Below, piece after piece: positions 9,920 through 22,008 of a DNA stretch of 64,000 bases (position 1 is its first letter; the number at the start of each line of letters is the position of its first letter). Source of the DNA: Sclerotiophoma versabilis (Eukaryota > Ascomycota > Dothideomycetes > Pleosporales > Didymellaceae); NCBI GenBank assembly GCA_012274445.1, contig JAAROD010000015.1, positions 3,410,001-3,474,000 of the forward strand, written 5' to 3'. The notes beneath the pieces were generated by a model. It was not told where the DNA came from and searched no databases. It saw only the letters and a list, made by a program, of their open reading frames with translations. The translations under genes and the position numbers were made by a program.

Positions 9920-12900
9920 CTAGTTGCTTGATACGCACTGACGACTGCGCTTTGCTTCATGAATCGTTGAGTAGTCATGTTGCAAGCTTTCTAGTTTCCT
10001 CTTACACTTGCTGGGTACCTGGCTTTTGCGGTTATCTACATGATTATTGCAATCATCCAAAGGGCTCAAAGGCTGCTCTCGGTGCTCTTGAAAGGTATGT
10101 GTGATCCACAAAGCCTGATTTTCGAATGTCTCTGTGCTTTGACTGCCTTGGCGAACGCATTCCGGACATTTGAAGGGCCTGTCGAACGCACCCTGGTGGT
10201 TGTGATGTAGATGATAATGCAGCCCAGCTCTCGTGATGTTTTCTTTCAGGCAGATGAAGCATTTGTAGTCCCGCTGTGGATCCAATTCCTGAACAAGTGC
10301 TACTCTAGCCCCGCCGTTGTGGTAATTTTCGATGTGTGTTTGCCAGGCCGCCCTCCCAGTTATCCTGGGACAATTAGAAACCCCGAGTCGACTACACTCA
10401 GGACATACAAAAGACTGCTTGAAAACCCCTTCTCTTTGCTCGTGCAACTTATTAAAGTGAGATTTGAGTCCCCGGGCAGTACGGACAAAGTCTAGGCAGA
10501 TGAAGCACTGGAATGTCTTCGTATGTGGAGACCCGTGAAGCGAGCTGAAGTGTTGTTTCCAATACCAGAGAGTTCGCAGTAGATTGATAGGTGCACCCAG
10601 GTCTTGTACGCAAAACCGACATTGGATAGCCTCCTTGAATTTATTTTCGGCGACATCCTCAGTGTGGCCCTTACGGACATGTTGAGCAAGTCCTCTAGAG
10701 TTGAACTGTCTGTCCTGTGTCTGAGCAGTGCAATGCGTGAAAGGGCATGGATAGCATTCTTGCAAAGTTGCAGCCTGTTGAAAGTGTGGCAAATGACGTG
10801 AGTCATGGAATCGTTCTACGTGGTTCAACCAGTTGTTGAAGCCCACTCCAACAAGGGGAACGTTCTTCTTACGTTCTCGTCAGCACTCTGGACAATGAAA
10901 TGGTTGTTCGAAGACCTTCTCACGAACGTGTATGTCGTAGTGCCGGGTGAGACTTACACGGGATCCTAACTTCAGCTGGCAGAAAAGGCATTCGAAAGCC
11001 CCTCCCTTCGAGGCTTGCGAGCTTTGATCCTCTTGTGACCCTTTGTCGCATTCGCTGATTCCGCTGCAATTGTTGGCGATTGGTTCCTCTTCGTCCTCGT
11101 TAGACTCTCCAGAGCGAGCCTTTTTGATCTCTTCTTCTCTATACATGTCTTCCTCCCAGACGTCCAGCTTCACTTTTGGAGTTCCCTTGAGGTATGCAAC
11201 CAACAAATGCACGTATCGCTCGGGAGCCTCGCCTTTGGCAGCGCTCCACCATCGATCGTAGTACAATAACAGCTGATGTGCCACTTGTGCACGGCTTTTG
11301 CTTGTCCGCACTGCCTGGGTATGGAGTGATGTATGTCGCGCCTTCTAAGGGGGCTGCTGTCCCTGTGCTCTGGAACGATCCGCTTCGTCAAAATACTTGC
11401 GCCTGTTGTCCGCTAGCTTCAGTGAACCCCACTCCTTTCGGAGAGTCGCTAATCTTGACTTCAGTGTTCTGTAGGATTCGTTGCCGTCAATCCGAGCTTG
11501 CGAGACAGCTTTTGATAACTCGGTTGCATCTGTGCGCTTGTCAAATTCAATCCAATCGTCTGGTCCAAGCTCGAACGGGGCATTGGAGTCCCGTGCAAGA
11601 CAGATGTTTCTCAAAGACGTAAACAGGCTCTCGTCAGATCCAACATAGTTGCCAAAAGTAGCATCTGTGAGATCTTCACGGAGCCGGTTAGTCTGATAAG
11701 ATTTCTCGAAGACAGCGGTTGTGTGCTTCAAAACAAAATTGCTGAGGGCACGAGAGAACAGCGCTGAACAGTTAGTGGAGAAGTGAACTAGACTTAGAAT
11801 AGACTTACGGTTCTTATCCAGCCGTGCAGCAGTCCCGACCCGCAGCGCATAGAGTCGGGGCAGTGTCCTAAAGCCCGCTAGCTGACATATCTGATGCCAA
11901 ATGATCCTGAACCTCTCGTACGACAGTTTGAAGATCGTCTGCTCTAATGCGTTTGCCTTCCATTGTAAGGCAATGTAGTCAACGTCTCCAAGATCAGGTC
12001 GATCCATGACCTCTTTTTCATTCGAGTAACCCGACTCGAAAGCATCATCACGAATCGCCCTCGCGATGACAAGCCGCGTAAGACATGCCAGTGGGAAAGG
12101 AATAATTGAAACTGAAAAGGTGACTCTGTGTTGATTCAGCGATATTGTTACAGTAAAGTGATATCCAGGCACCCACTTACTTATCAATCTTGCTCGATGA
12201 GAGGGATTCTTTCACTTTGTTCGTTTTTACTGTCAAGGTTGCAACGAGCTTCTTCTTCGTACGGTCATGGGGATCCCGCATCACAGACAGGGCGATATCT
12301 TTGTATTGCATCTTACCCAAGCATCCAGGCCTGAATCCACCCATTGCAGCAAGGAGTACGTTGGCGTGGAACGCAACTCGAGTCTCAGCGTCTATGCTTA
12401 GATCGGCGGCGCGATCCCACAGGGTACGAAGAACGAGAATCACATCTTCGGCGGTGGCTTCGACCTTATTGAACGAGAGCTCTTTAGAAAGATTGGCTTC
12501 TGCAGCAAGACAATTCCAGATCCACTTTTTGGCAGAGTTAGCCTAGGGACTTGCATCCTGGGTTCGAACCTACTACAGAGATGTCAAAAACTGAGGCCTG
12601 AGACTTTGGAGGCCTTGAGCTATGATTGTAGAATCGAAGTCGCCACTTCTCAGATTCTTGAGGCTCTAACTCCCTTCTTGCCTTGAGGACTGTTAGGTCC
12701 GCCTCCTTGACTAGTTTGCGCCACATCGAGAGCACCGTGCTCGCACAGTTTAGCATGCGTTTATCGACATATTCCTCAGCTGAAAGGGACAAGACCCGCC
12801 TCACTGAATTGTCGACATAGTCTAAGAAGAAAGTTTTGCACCAGATAGTTGCATTCTTCTTCCCTTCTCATAATCCTATCCACACAGAGTCAGGATCAAC

Positions 12901-13147
12901 GCCATTGCCTTGAAAGTACCTAGAAGCCAAGTGTGAGCCCGAAGTCACGTTATTACAGTGGATAGAATGCGTACTGGTTCCAAATCCTCATCAGCCATTC
13001 TCGGTACTTTTTAGTATCGGCGTTGACAAAATCATCTTCGTGGTCAGGCGCATCCCGATATTTCTCGAACTTGGCCCGACTAAGGCGTTGGCGATCGGCC
13101 AGATCAGGTCCTGTTCGACGAGAAGTGGGCATTTGACTTATTGACAT
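9920..13147 (-). pseudogene. DUF3435/FluG-type tyrosine-recombinase-like gene with C2H2 fingers, three in-frame stops
   Basis: Deduced exons are 12957-13147, 12574-12919, 12181-12524, 11809-12125 and 9920-11763. They form one continuous frame of about 1013 codons. The first intron (37 bp) is unusually short; the others are 49, 55 and 45 bp with good gt...ctaac...ag signals. The central part has the DUF3435 pattern: M-G-G-F-R-P-G (candidate catalytic Arg, about residue 244), L-Y-A-L-R-V-G (second Arg box, with Tyr where many members have His), then H-T-T-A-V-F-E-K-S-Y (candidate Tyr). The last 400 residues contain about eight C2H2-like fingers of C-x2-C...H-x3-5-H type. Stops interrupt the frame at 12868-12870 (TGA), 11345-11347 (TAG) and 10880-10882 (TGA), and there is no frameshift. 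Each could be a C to T change (CGA or CAG). Relatives include the captain recombinases of Starship elements and many stand-alone repeated fungal genes. Which branch this belongs to needs a tree. Confidence 0.75.
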
Positions 13148-13727
13148 GGTGCGTGAACCAATTTTGGATTGACTGGACACAAGGGCTTTGCGAGAAACGG
13201 GAGTTGAGCAGAATGATCAGGTTACGACTTGGGAAGCGAGTCTGCGGGAGAACCCCTTTCATAGACTTGCTCCGGCATGATCTAAGTGCGGCGTGACTAA
13301 CTTAGCTGCAGTCTCTCTAGATTTTGCATGTGGCCGCTTTTTGGGCACAGTACTTGGAGGTGTTAAAAAAGATGACTAAGCAGGTTTTCAAAAATGGGTA
13401 TGCACAAAAGCCGTCATTTCTGGCGGTATTGTCCTACACAATTGTAGGCACTGTTGAAAGAAGGCACATGCCTTACTAGCGAATACCCGCTGTTGTATGT
13501 TTTTGCTTTTCGCTCGCGCGCTCGACGTGCGAAGTTTTGGTCCTGTGCATGCCAATGGCTGTTAAGCTTTGTTTTGTTGAGTAGGCTGTTAGTGTTTTGC
13601 CCGTGTCAATTTTCATCAAGCAACATCTTCAAAATGCATTTGATATTCACTAATACCTAAGAGTCGTGGATCACGGTTGGTTCATGTATGTGTTGCTCCG
13701 TATCAGTAATACTGCTTATTCTCATCT
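13148..13727. other. Spacer between accessory and core blocks; no gene seen
   Basis: Only short frames without recognisable features occur here, such as 13454-13660. It contains the 5' flank of the recombinase-like pseudogene and the 3' flank of ELP2, which are transcribed in the same direction. Confidence 0.5.
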
Positions 13728-16182
13728 TCATGCTGACCCTGCTGCGACGTTGTAGACGCGTACCGAGGAGTCATCCGTAGCTACAGCGATCTGCTGCACC
13801 TGCTCTCCACTCCTACCAGGTCTCCACACGATTTGGTTGATGGTTTTAGAAGGTGAGCTCTCTGCACTGATCGTCGTCACCTCGATCTTGTCCAGCGCAT
13901 CCACCTTCGCATTGGCAATACCAATCTCACCAGTCTCAGTTCCAAATGCAAATAACGCTGCTCCCTCCGTAACCTTTCCACTGCTCGCAACCGCGGTGAC
14001 AGAGGCGTTTGTAGCCACTGTGCCCTTCAGCTGCACCTCGTTGTCTGCGATTTGCCAAACCTTGACCAACTTGTCCCGCCCTGCTGTCAAGAAAGTCGGT
14101 TGCTCGAGTGGTGACCATGCACAGTTCAAGATCATGCGCGAATGACCTTTAGGATTCGACTGCTTCAAGACGTACAGTGACGGCTCCTCGCTGCGCTCCC
14201 AGACAACCCATTGCCTGTCACGGCCAACACTCAGCAAATATTTGTCATCCGGCGAAAACTGCAATGACGTGACTGTAAGTGAATGTGCTTTCAGTGCTGG
14301 CTTCACTTCTAGCCACTCTTTCGTGTCGTAAAAGCGAATGACCGCATGATCAATAGAGCTCGCTCGGCATGCAGTTGCGACCAAGCCACCATCTCGGCTG
14401 ACTGCTACTGCAGAGATTTCATACCCGTGACCGTAGAGCTTCTCAGTCTCGGGCCAGAGGAGATGTCGAGCAAGGTGGTCTTCGAAAGGTGGGTGCGTGA
14501 ACTCAAGGGCGGACTTGCGAACAATGGACGCAGGATCGACGGCGTTGCGTTCGTCTTCTTCGTCGTCTTCCATGGGCTCGTCGTCATCCACGGCCTGAAT
14601 GGCTTTATTCGAGAGGCCGAGCACAGGTATGTTTGCCGCGTCTGGAAGACCGGCGGTGCTTTTGGATTCAATGTTGCACAGCTTGCTCAGCATGTCGGCG
14701 ACACCTTTTGGTTCGTCGAAAACCCGCAAAAGCTTCTCATCGGCACCTGACACAAACTGTGTGTCGCTTATCGCATCGATACAGTTGAGATCGTAACCAT
14801 GAATCTGCGGCCTGGAAAATTCGTGCCATGAGGAGGCTCCATCCCGCTTCCACTCCGAGAGTAGACGTGTCGTTTGGTCTTGTGATGTCGAAAGCAGATA
14901 TGAGCCGTCTCTTGACCACGCCACTCCTCTGACTTCCCGAACATGGCCTGTGATTGCAACTTGCTGTGCCCACATGTCCTCAGATGAAGAGTAGGTCCAC
15001 TTTCTCCAGCTTCCAGTCCTCCCCAAGGATACCACGGAATTACTGTCTGGCGACCACAGACCGATCCAGAAGCCTCCGGCGCTTCCTGTTGCACTTGTTG
15101 ATCCTTTCTGTGCACTGATCTCACCAAGTCTAGTGATGCACACCCACACGCCTGATGCTGGATCAGACTCCCACATTGCGAGAGAGTTATCTTCTGAAGT
15201 TGAAAGTAGTTGCAGCTTGCCATCTCTATGCCGCCATGAAGCCGTGTAGATCCAATCCTCGTGTCCCAGTAGCAGCGCTTCGAAAGTGATGGAATGCTTC
15301 GATGTTGCTGATTCGATCCAATGGGCTTTGTTCGATAGAGATTTCACCAAGCCCCCAAGAGCTGGATCGTTGAGTGCGCTGCTTGCTACAGGAAGCTCAT
15401 CGCCCTGGTGGAACCTCCAAAGACGGATGTACTTATCTTGACTTGCTGACGCTAGTAGCAAGTCGCTGCTTGCGTCTGATGTTTCGCGGGTGAAGTCCAG
15501 CGCACGGATCCAACCCTCATGTCCGGTAAGTGTTGCTGAAAGTTGAAACTGGGTATCTCGGGAAACGAAAATCTGAATAGTGGGGCGAGTGCCTGCAACG
15601 GCCAGGACCATGGACTCGGCGTCGAGTTGAGCAAGTGCAAGAATCAAAGGGAAGTACTTCGGCGACAAAGCGATTGTCTGCAACAGCTCGACATCAATGG
15701 AAGTGAAACTTTCATCGTGGACAAGCTTCCATATCTTGACAGAACCATCTGATGAACCGGAAGCGAAGATGACAGATCCAGGTAACGTGACAAGCTTCGT
15801 AATGGGATTGGTGTGTCCGGAAACTGTCTTCACACAAGCATACTTGGACGACCTGTTATTCTGAGAGCGCCAGATCCGAATCGTGTTGTCTGCTGCACCA
15901 CTAAGAAGAACAGAAACGCCCGATGGTGTCGAAGGAAAGAACCTAACAGCATTCACAGCTTTAGTATGTCCATTCAAGACTCCTTGCACTCCAGCGAGTT
16001 TCTCATCCTATCTTTTGTCAGTGTCTGCAACCGCACTTCAGAAGTGAGCTTACTTGAGGATCCCACAGTGCGATACAATTATCTGCTCCGAAAGCCAGTA
16101 TACCTGAGCCGTTCACATCCCAATCTGCTGCAGCCGGGTTTCTGTTTCCGCCTACGGACACAAACTCAGGCGAGATGTTCAT
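13728..16182 (-). CDS. ELP2: Elongator complex protein 2 (WD40)
   Basis: The exons are 16054-16182 and 13728-16007, separated by a 46-bp intron (gtaagc to gatag, phase 0), giving 802 residues. The ATG at 16182 is chosen because its exon encodes the first WD strand (C-I-A-L-W-D-P), which completes the first propeller. The protein is a chain of WD40 units, for example G-H-T-N-P-I-T-K, S-G-S-S-D-G-S-V-K-I-W, G-H-E-G-W-I-R-A and A-S-Q-D-K-Y-I-R-L-W. This is the two-propeller plan of Elp2; yeast Elp2 is 788 residues. An acidic insert (D-D-D-E-P-M-E-D-D-E-E-D-E) lies between propellers. Elp2 is a scaffold of Elongator, which installs the cm5 group on wobble uridine of tRNAs; it acts mainly in the cytoplasm. 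The gene is divergent from URM1, another wobble-uridine gene, with 186 bp between start codons. No abnormality is seen. Confidence 0.95.
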
Positions 16183-16368
16183 CTTGAGGTCTTTGCGATG
16201 TGGAGTTGTAAGCCCTGCGGCTAGTCATCATCTCAAGGATTTCTTTGGCACTAGCTCTCGCTTAGCGCGCCTTTTAAAGACTAGAGCAAATCCGAAGTGC
16301 CCTTCACAGTAGTCGCAGCGGACTCGATGTCAGTGACAGACTTCAACAATATCTGCGCTACCTTGACA
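16183..16368. promoter_or_regulatory. Shared 186-bp divergent promoter of ELP2 and URM1
   Basis: The two start codons face away from each other with only this interval between them, so both 5' UTRs and promoters must fit here. I see no strong TATA box. Co-regulation is an inference from the layout. Confidence 0.6.
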
Positions 16369-16783
16369 ATGAGTGACAGCGCTTTGTCAATAAACGTTGA
16401 ATTTAGGTACGGTGTTTGTGCTCTTGCGAGAGACCAAGTCTGATGATCATAGTGGGGGATTGGAGTTGCTATTCGCAAACCAAAAGAAGTACACGCTGTC
16501 GGTACCAAGCAAAGATGAATCCGGTGCACGGGCGAACGTAGCCTTCCTGGTGAGCTACCTTTGCGACAAGGTCATGAAGGATCCCAGAAAAGACATGTTT
16601 GTACTCGATGACACAGTGTAAGTCTAGCAACAAAGTTCCCGGATGCGCTCTAACAAATGTGGTAGCCGACCAGGTATCTTGGTGCTCATCAACGAGGCAG
16701 ACTGGGAGTTGGAGGGAGAAGATCAATACGAGCTGCAGGAGGGTGATCACATCATGTTTGTATCTACTCTCCATGGGGGGTAA
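16369..16783 (+). CDS. URM1: Ubiquitin-related modifier 1
   Basis: The exons are 16369-16406, 16453-16617 and 16666-16783, with gtacgg...catag and gtaagt...ggtag introns, giving 106 residues. The protein has the beta-grasp pattern of Urm1: G-G-L-E-L-L-F near the start, [16 protein letters not shown] in the middle, D-W-E-L-E-G, and F-V-S-T-L-H-G-G at the end. The C-terminal Gly-Gly is the thiocarboxylate-bearing end. Urm1 is the sulfur carrier activated by Uba4 for 2-thiolation of tRNA wobble uridine; it can also be conjugated to proteins. The length matches the family (about 99-110). The small first exon was chosen because it restores the N-terminal strand [13 protein letters not shown] before the Gly-Gly. 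It is divergent from ELP2. Confidence 0.95.
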
Positions 16784-17044
16784 TCATTAGGCCAACGATT
16801 GAACAATAAAAATACCATGGAGCTGAAGAACGAACTACTCTTACGGCCATTGTGCATCATATCTGATTAAAAGTTGATGTTTGATAGTAAATCACTTCCG
16901 TGGCGTCCAGCTCACGTGCCGTCGCGAAAGCGCGTTCCGCGTCTTGTTGGCAACACGGAGCTCCACCTTGCCGATCCTTGCTTCTTCATTGTCAAACACA
17001 TCACCACAGCACCACTGAGGCGAGCATCGTTTCGTAACAATGCG

Positions 17045-18873
17045 ATGGCATCTTCAGATGATGACGAAGACCTCAAGCTGGCTATGTTGTTGTCCATGCA
17101 GCAGAGCCCCTCTGCCGCCTCCACAAGCAAAGCGGTTGTCGACCTTACCTCGGACAATGAAGGTGAGGATAATGATGAGGACCTGAAGCGAGCAATCGCA
17201 CTATCGCTGCAAGACAGCACGCAGTCTGTAAGGCTTACCGAGTCTTCAAAAATTCATGAGCAACCGAATTCACAACCACTACACCAATGACAGAGCTGAC
17301 TCCACAGGCGGCCGAGTCTAGTACAGCATCAAGGCCTTCGACAACTAATTGGTCTGCCTTAAATCGCAAGGCCATGGAAGCAGAACGTCTTGAGCGGCTG
17401 GAAGAACGGAAGCGCAAGCGGATTCCTTCCCCAGACCAGCTCTCCAGAAAAATGCCTAAAGCACAGGCACCTGCAATAGCGAACAAGCGAACAAGCTCTC
17501 ACTCACTGTCAGATACAGTACTACAATACCCAAGAGGAGCTATCAAGCGAACCTTCGCTACCAAGTTTCCCCGGACCGACGACGTGACTATTGACGAGCT
17601 GCTGCAAGCATCCATGGTCAATATTGCAGTTATCAGCGCGTTCCAGTGGGACGCTGAGTGGCTGAGCCGTAAACTCAGCCATAACAAGGTCAAGCAACAT
17701 TGGGTCATGAACGCAAGAGATGCAGAAACCCAAGAAAGATGGCGACGAGATCTGGCAGAGTGCGGCATACCCAACTTGAGAATCCATTTCCCACCTATGA
17801 ACCCTGCTATCGGTAACGCACACAGCAAATACATGCTGCTTGTCAGTGAGAAGAAGTTGAGGGTCGTGATATCTACAGCGAACATGGAACGAGAGTATTG
17901 GGGAGAGGTGGGAAATGACTGGCAGCCTGGTGTTATGGAGAATTCAGCATTTGTCATCGATCTTCCCAGAAGAGCTGATGGTGCGGTGGGAAGCATAGGA
18001 GACCTCACACCGTTTGGGAAGGGGTTGGTGCACTTTCTAGAGGCCCAACAACTCGACCCACTAATCGTCAAGGGGGTGCTGAAGTTCGATTTCTCTCAGA
18101 CTGACCACCTTGCTTTCGTCCATTCCATGTAAGTTCTAGCATGAGTACACGGTAGAAGCTGGCTCACACATGGCAGCGGTAGCTCTTCTGACATGACTTC
18201 GCACCCCACCGGTCTCCCTGGTCTTGCCAAAGCTGTTCAGGATCTTCAGCTCGATAAAGTCAAGTCTCTTGAACTTGATTATGCGGCTTCATCACTGGGC
18301 GCGATCAATGAAGTTTTTCTGCAGCGGATCTACTTAGCTGCGCATGGTTTGCCGTTTACTACGGCTTCGAAGGTAGCAGCAAACCTTGGTCAGAACTTTC
18401 GCATTTACTACCCTTCTACAGACACGATCAAGGCCAGTATTGGTGGTCCTGACTGTGCTGGGATCATCTCGTTGAGAAAGACGCACTATAGCTCGGCCTC
18501 TTTCCCGGCCGAATGCCTCCGCGACCATGTGTCGACGCGCAAGGGCATGATCTCACACAACAAGCTGTTGTTCGCACGTGGGCGACACATGGATGGCAGA
18601 GCTTTCGCATGGGTATATGTGGGTTCAGCGAATATCTCGGAGTCAGCCTGGGGAGCTCAGAAGGTGCTCAAGAGCGGGAAATTGGGCAAGCTGGCTATGA
18701 GGAACTGGGAGTGCGGTGTCATCGTCCCGGTACCAAGTGAGAGAGTCGAAAGCTTGGAGGTCAGGGAAAGCGAGGTACCGCCCATGAGTGTCTTCGAAGG
18801 AACGATCGAGGTGCCCTTTCAGTATCCAGGAGAGCCATACAATGGACGGATGCCGTGGGTGCAGGACTCGTAG
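17045..18873 (+). CDS. TDP1: Tyrosyl-DNA phosphodiesterase (Tdp1 family) with N-terminal UIMs
   Basis: The exons are 17045-17227, 17308-18128 and 18177-18873, giving 566 residues. The introns start with gtaagg and gtaagt. The N-terminus has two copies of a ubiquitin-interacting-motif pattern: D-E-D-L-K-L-A-M-L-L-S-M and D-E-D-L-K-R-A-I-A-L-S-L. The catalytic region carries the two H-x-K...N motifs of Tdp1 within the phospholipase D superfamily. The first is H-S-K-Y with a later S-T-A-N; the second is H-N-K-L with G-S-A-N-I-S. A conserved F-V-H-S-I-G joins exons two and three. Tdp1 removes topoisomerase I peptides and other adducts from DNA 3' ends in the nucleus. The start at 17045 was preferred over an upstream open frame because it begins just before the first UIM. 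The gene symbol is by family; a paralogue of fungal Tdp1 is possible. Confidence 0.85.
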
Positions 18874-19359
18874 GACAGCAGCTTCGAAACTGAATACGTC
18901 TAGAGTTCGCACGATTGCACAAGAATGGCATACTCAAGGACAATCGGGTGGGTGAGAGCGTGGCGATGACTAAGGCCCATGGTGTGTCATCATGAGCTAG
19001 AGTGGCATAGCGTCACCGTGTTCAGCGTGTACGAGCATGTACGGTGCGCCCGCACAAGAAATCCATCCAGGGTGCCTGAAAGGGCTAGTGTCCGAGTGTC
19101 TGGGGAAAAAGTTGCAGGCTTGGGAGGAGTTTGGCGGACCAATCCGGCGGACGCGGAATCCGGTCGGAGGGTCGTGCCTGCTGTCATCGGGGCTAGCGGC
19201 TACCGACTACAAAATAGAGTTAGAGCTCTGACGGGCCGCCGCCGAGGGAATGATGGAGCAGTCAGACGCAGACAAAAGTTCAATAACATGCTGAGCATGC
19301 TGGCCATGAACCGCCGCCCCTTCGCCCTCCTCGAGACTGTTGTGGTCGTGTAGCCGGCC
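18874..19359. other. Intergenic, no gene seen
   Basis: The region contains the 3' flank of the Tdp1-family gene and the promoter of the F-box-like gene. Frames here (18979-19353 and the 18990-19231 shadows) show no recognisable features. Confidence 0.5.
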
Positions 19360-21317
19360 ATGAGCACCAGCACGCCGAAAGCCGCCCAGCGCCCGCCCGC
19401 GGACGCGACTGCCTCTGCCGCAACAGCGTCCCACAACTTCCACAACGCAGAGCGGCCCATCACTGCGCCCATCCACACCTGGTTCACGTCGCCGGCGCGC
19501 TCACATCCTAACGCCGCCCACGCCAAGGAGCTGCCGCTGCACCTCATCCAGCTCATCCTCACCTACGTACGTGCTGTCGCGTGGGCTGCTTTCACGTGCG
19601 CCCGCCCTATGACCTCACTGCACTGTCCTGACGCCCGTCACAGCTCGACGATGCCGGCGACCTTGCGCGCATCACGAGGACCTCACGCCTCTTCTACTAC
19701 ATGACCCTGCCGCGCCTGTACGAGCAAGTCACACTGCGCTCACATGCCGAGATACGCTACGTCGACGGTCGACCAGAGGGCTTTGGCGGAGGGAGCCCGT
19801 TCTCCTCCGGCCTGAACACGCTCGTGTCGCGCAACTTCACCGACTACGTCCAGCTGTTCCGCGTCGTCGGAGAGTGGCGGGAACATGACGTCGACCACTA
19901 CAAGCAAGGACGGGTGCCGGACAACAGCATGGTGCTGCAGATTGCAATGCGCGCCGCCCTCGACAAGATGAAGAACCTCGTATCTTTCGCGTAGGTATAC
20001 CGCGCCCATGTGCTGTGAGCAGTGCTGATCCACGGCAGCTGGGAGCTCAACACCAAGCCTCTGAGCACCGTCTACCAGGGCCTCCTAAACAAGCCTGCGC
20101 TTACTTCGCTTACACTGCGCTGTCAGAGCACTCGCATACCTCGCCCGACGACCACAATACCCCCCTTACCCGCCTTGAGGACCCTCGTTATGTACGACAT
20201 AGACCCGCTGTGCTACCCCGACGACATTTCGCTGCTTCTGGCCAGCGCAAAACAGCTGGAGAATCTAAAGTTGCATTGGAGCCCTCGAATGCGCGAGAAC
20301 GGCGAGGAGTCGATCAACTTGATGTCCATGTTTGCTCGTTGTATTGCCGCCAAGGTCTCACTACCCATCAGGCGATTCGAGGTGTGGAACCTGTACACCC
20401 GCTTTTTCAGCGCAAGCAATGAGCAAATCCTCAACCCTCTGACCGTCTCAGAGCTGACCGTCATCAACTCGATGGGCTCTTCAGATCCCATGACAGTCTT
20501 CCTGGACGACACCTGGCTACAGCACAAACACCCCGTACAACCAAATCTCAAGATGATACGTATGGACACCGTGGACAAGGAGGCTGTGCGCATGCTGCGA
20601 GAGTTCAAAGGCCTCGAGCGCATGTACATAATCAGCACCACGCGGACGCGAGGAACCCCAAAATCGGATAGTACCGTAGCAACACCGACCACCCCCTCTG
20701 TGGCAACACCAGCCATGACCAATGGAAATACCAGCGCAGTCGGCACGCCCAATATTAACGAGCACCAATGCCGCGGCGCTGGTGGAGACTTCCTTGCTGT
20801 CATCCAGTCGAATCATCGCGGCATGCGACACCTCCTGCTTTCAGACCTGTGGCAGCTCACAGAGGACGCGCTATACAAAATCTGCCAGACTTTGCCAAAT
20901 CTCGAACAGTTGGGTTTCAGCTGTGGTGTTCCGCCACTCGAGTCGCTGCGCCAGATTATGACCCTGGTGCCTAATCTGTGGGCGATACGGATTCTGGTCA
21001 GACCTGGCACCGAACTAGCGGACAAGATCGATGCGACAGAAGACTTGCACGCATTCGCAATTGCAACAGAGATGTGGAGGCCGGAGTACAGAAACTTGAA
21101 ATACCTCGGCATGGGAGATAGACTGGTGTACAAGCTCGGGAAAGTTATCTTCCCACCAAAGGGCACCCCTGAGATACCCAAGGGTCAGGAGAACAGCCTG
21201 AATGCGAAAAGAACAGGGCCTGTGAGGCATATAGAGAGAGTCAGCAGGGACAGTGTGAAGTCGATTGAGATTTGGGGCATGGATAGGACTGAGTTTGAGG
21301 TCGCCTTTCCCCGGTGA
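19360..21317 (+). CDS. F-box/LRR-like protein
   Basis: The exons are 19360-19566, 19644-19990 and 20039-21317, giving 610 residues. Introns begin gtacgt and gtaggt and end cacag and ggcag. After an Ala/Pro-rich leader of about 50 residues there is an F-box-like helix pair spanning the first splice (L-P-L-H-L-I-Q-L-I-L, then D-L-A-R-I-T-R-T-S-R). Irregular leucine-rich segments follow (L-T-S-L-T-L-R, L-R-T-L-V-M-Y, L-E-N-L-K-L-H, L-E-Q-L-G-F-S). A low-complexity Thr/Pro/Ser insert lies near residues 400-435. F-box proteins usually present substrates to SCF ubiquitin ligases; the substrate is unknown here. The F-box match is by eye and moderate. No break or odd composition is seen. Confidence 0.75.
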
Positions 21318-22008
21318 GCTGTAGGTGGGGGGCAATAATGACCTCCAAAGCCACCCGGACTAACAACCAACGCTGGAAGAAGAATTAGAAGCCAAGTGTG
21401 TGTGGGGGGGGGGGGGGGGGCAACACCAGCCGATACCTGCAAAGTCATCGTACTTCTGCACCTCACGAACAAGACCATTGAAGCAAGCTTCGACTCGAGA
21501 CATGACGATAGGTAATGAAAGAGCGCACAGCGCGCTGACGAGTATCGCGAAACAATCTAGCGGGTGGGAGAAGCCAGCAAAAGAGCATGAAGCTCGCTTG
21601 CAGAAAGTAAGCCAGATTTCTGCATGCAGAAGGAAAGGGAAACACTTGTACGATGAAGAATTTAATACCAAACTACACTTTACACAGTCATCGATCCGCA
21701 TTGCTGCTGCCACTAATGTGTGCTAGCATTCAGCGACTACTCTTGTCGACTGTGAGAGGAGATGTCATCCTTGCACACGGCGTTGCTTCACCAGCACGAG
21801 TTGCTCTGCTCTCTCTCTGTGTTTCTCAGGCGTTCGCATCAGTGCACCTTCATTATCATGTTGACGTCTAAACTCTTACATTACTGATCATATTCGTATA
21901 TTAAGCTCTTTCGCTGATGTGGATGGGTATCTATGCTAAGGTTCCGTATCTGACTCTGACTACAGTTGCTGTTCTTACCTCCAGTCTACCGCTACTCTTA
22001 CTATATGA
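21318..22008. other. Intergenic between convergent genes; no gene seen
   Basis: The region holds the 3' ends of the F-box-like gene (+) and the membrane-protein gene (-). Short frames on both strands lack any feature. A 17-G run lies inside. Confidence 0.5.
21404..21420 (+). repeat. Run of 17 G
   Basis: A mononucleotide run follows a short gtgtgt stretch, 87 bp after the stop codon of the F-box-like gene. It is a likely site of length variation and sequencing error. Confidence 0.9.

Noticed and set aside
12556..12580. tRNA-like T-arm (ggttcgaacc)
   Set aside because: The palindromic box lies within an intron of the recombinase-like gene, and no acceptor, D or anticodon arms can be folded around it.
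9920..13147. A complete Starship giant transposon
   Set aside because: Only a captain-like gene is visible. It is pseudogenised, carries C2H2 fingers unlike typical captains, and no element ends, target duplications or cargo of the expected kind are seen. The core genes to the right are ordinary.
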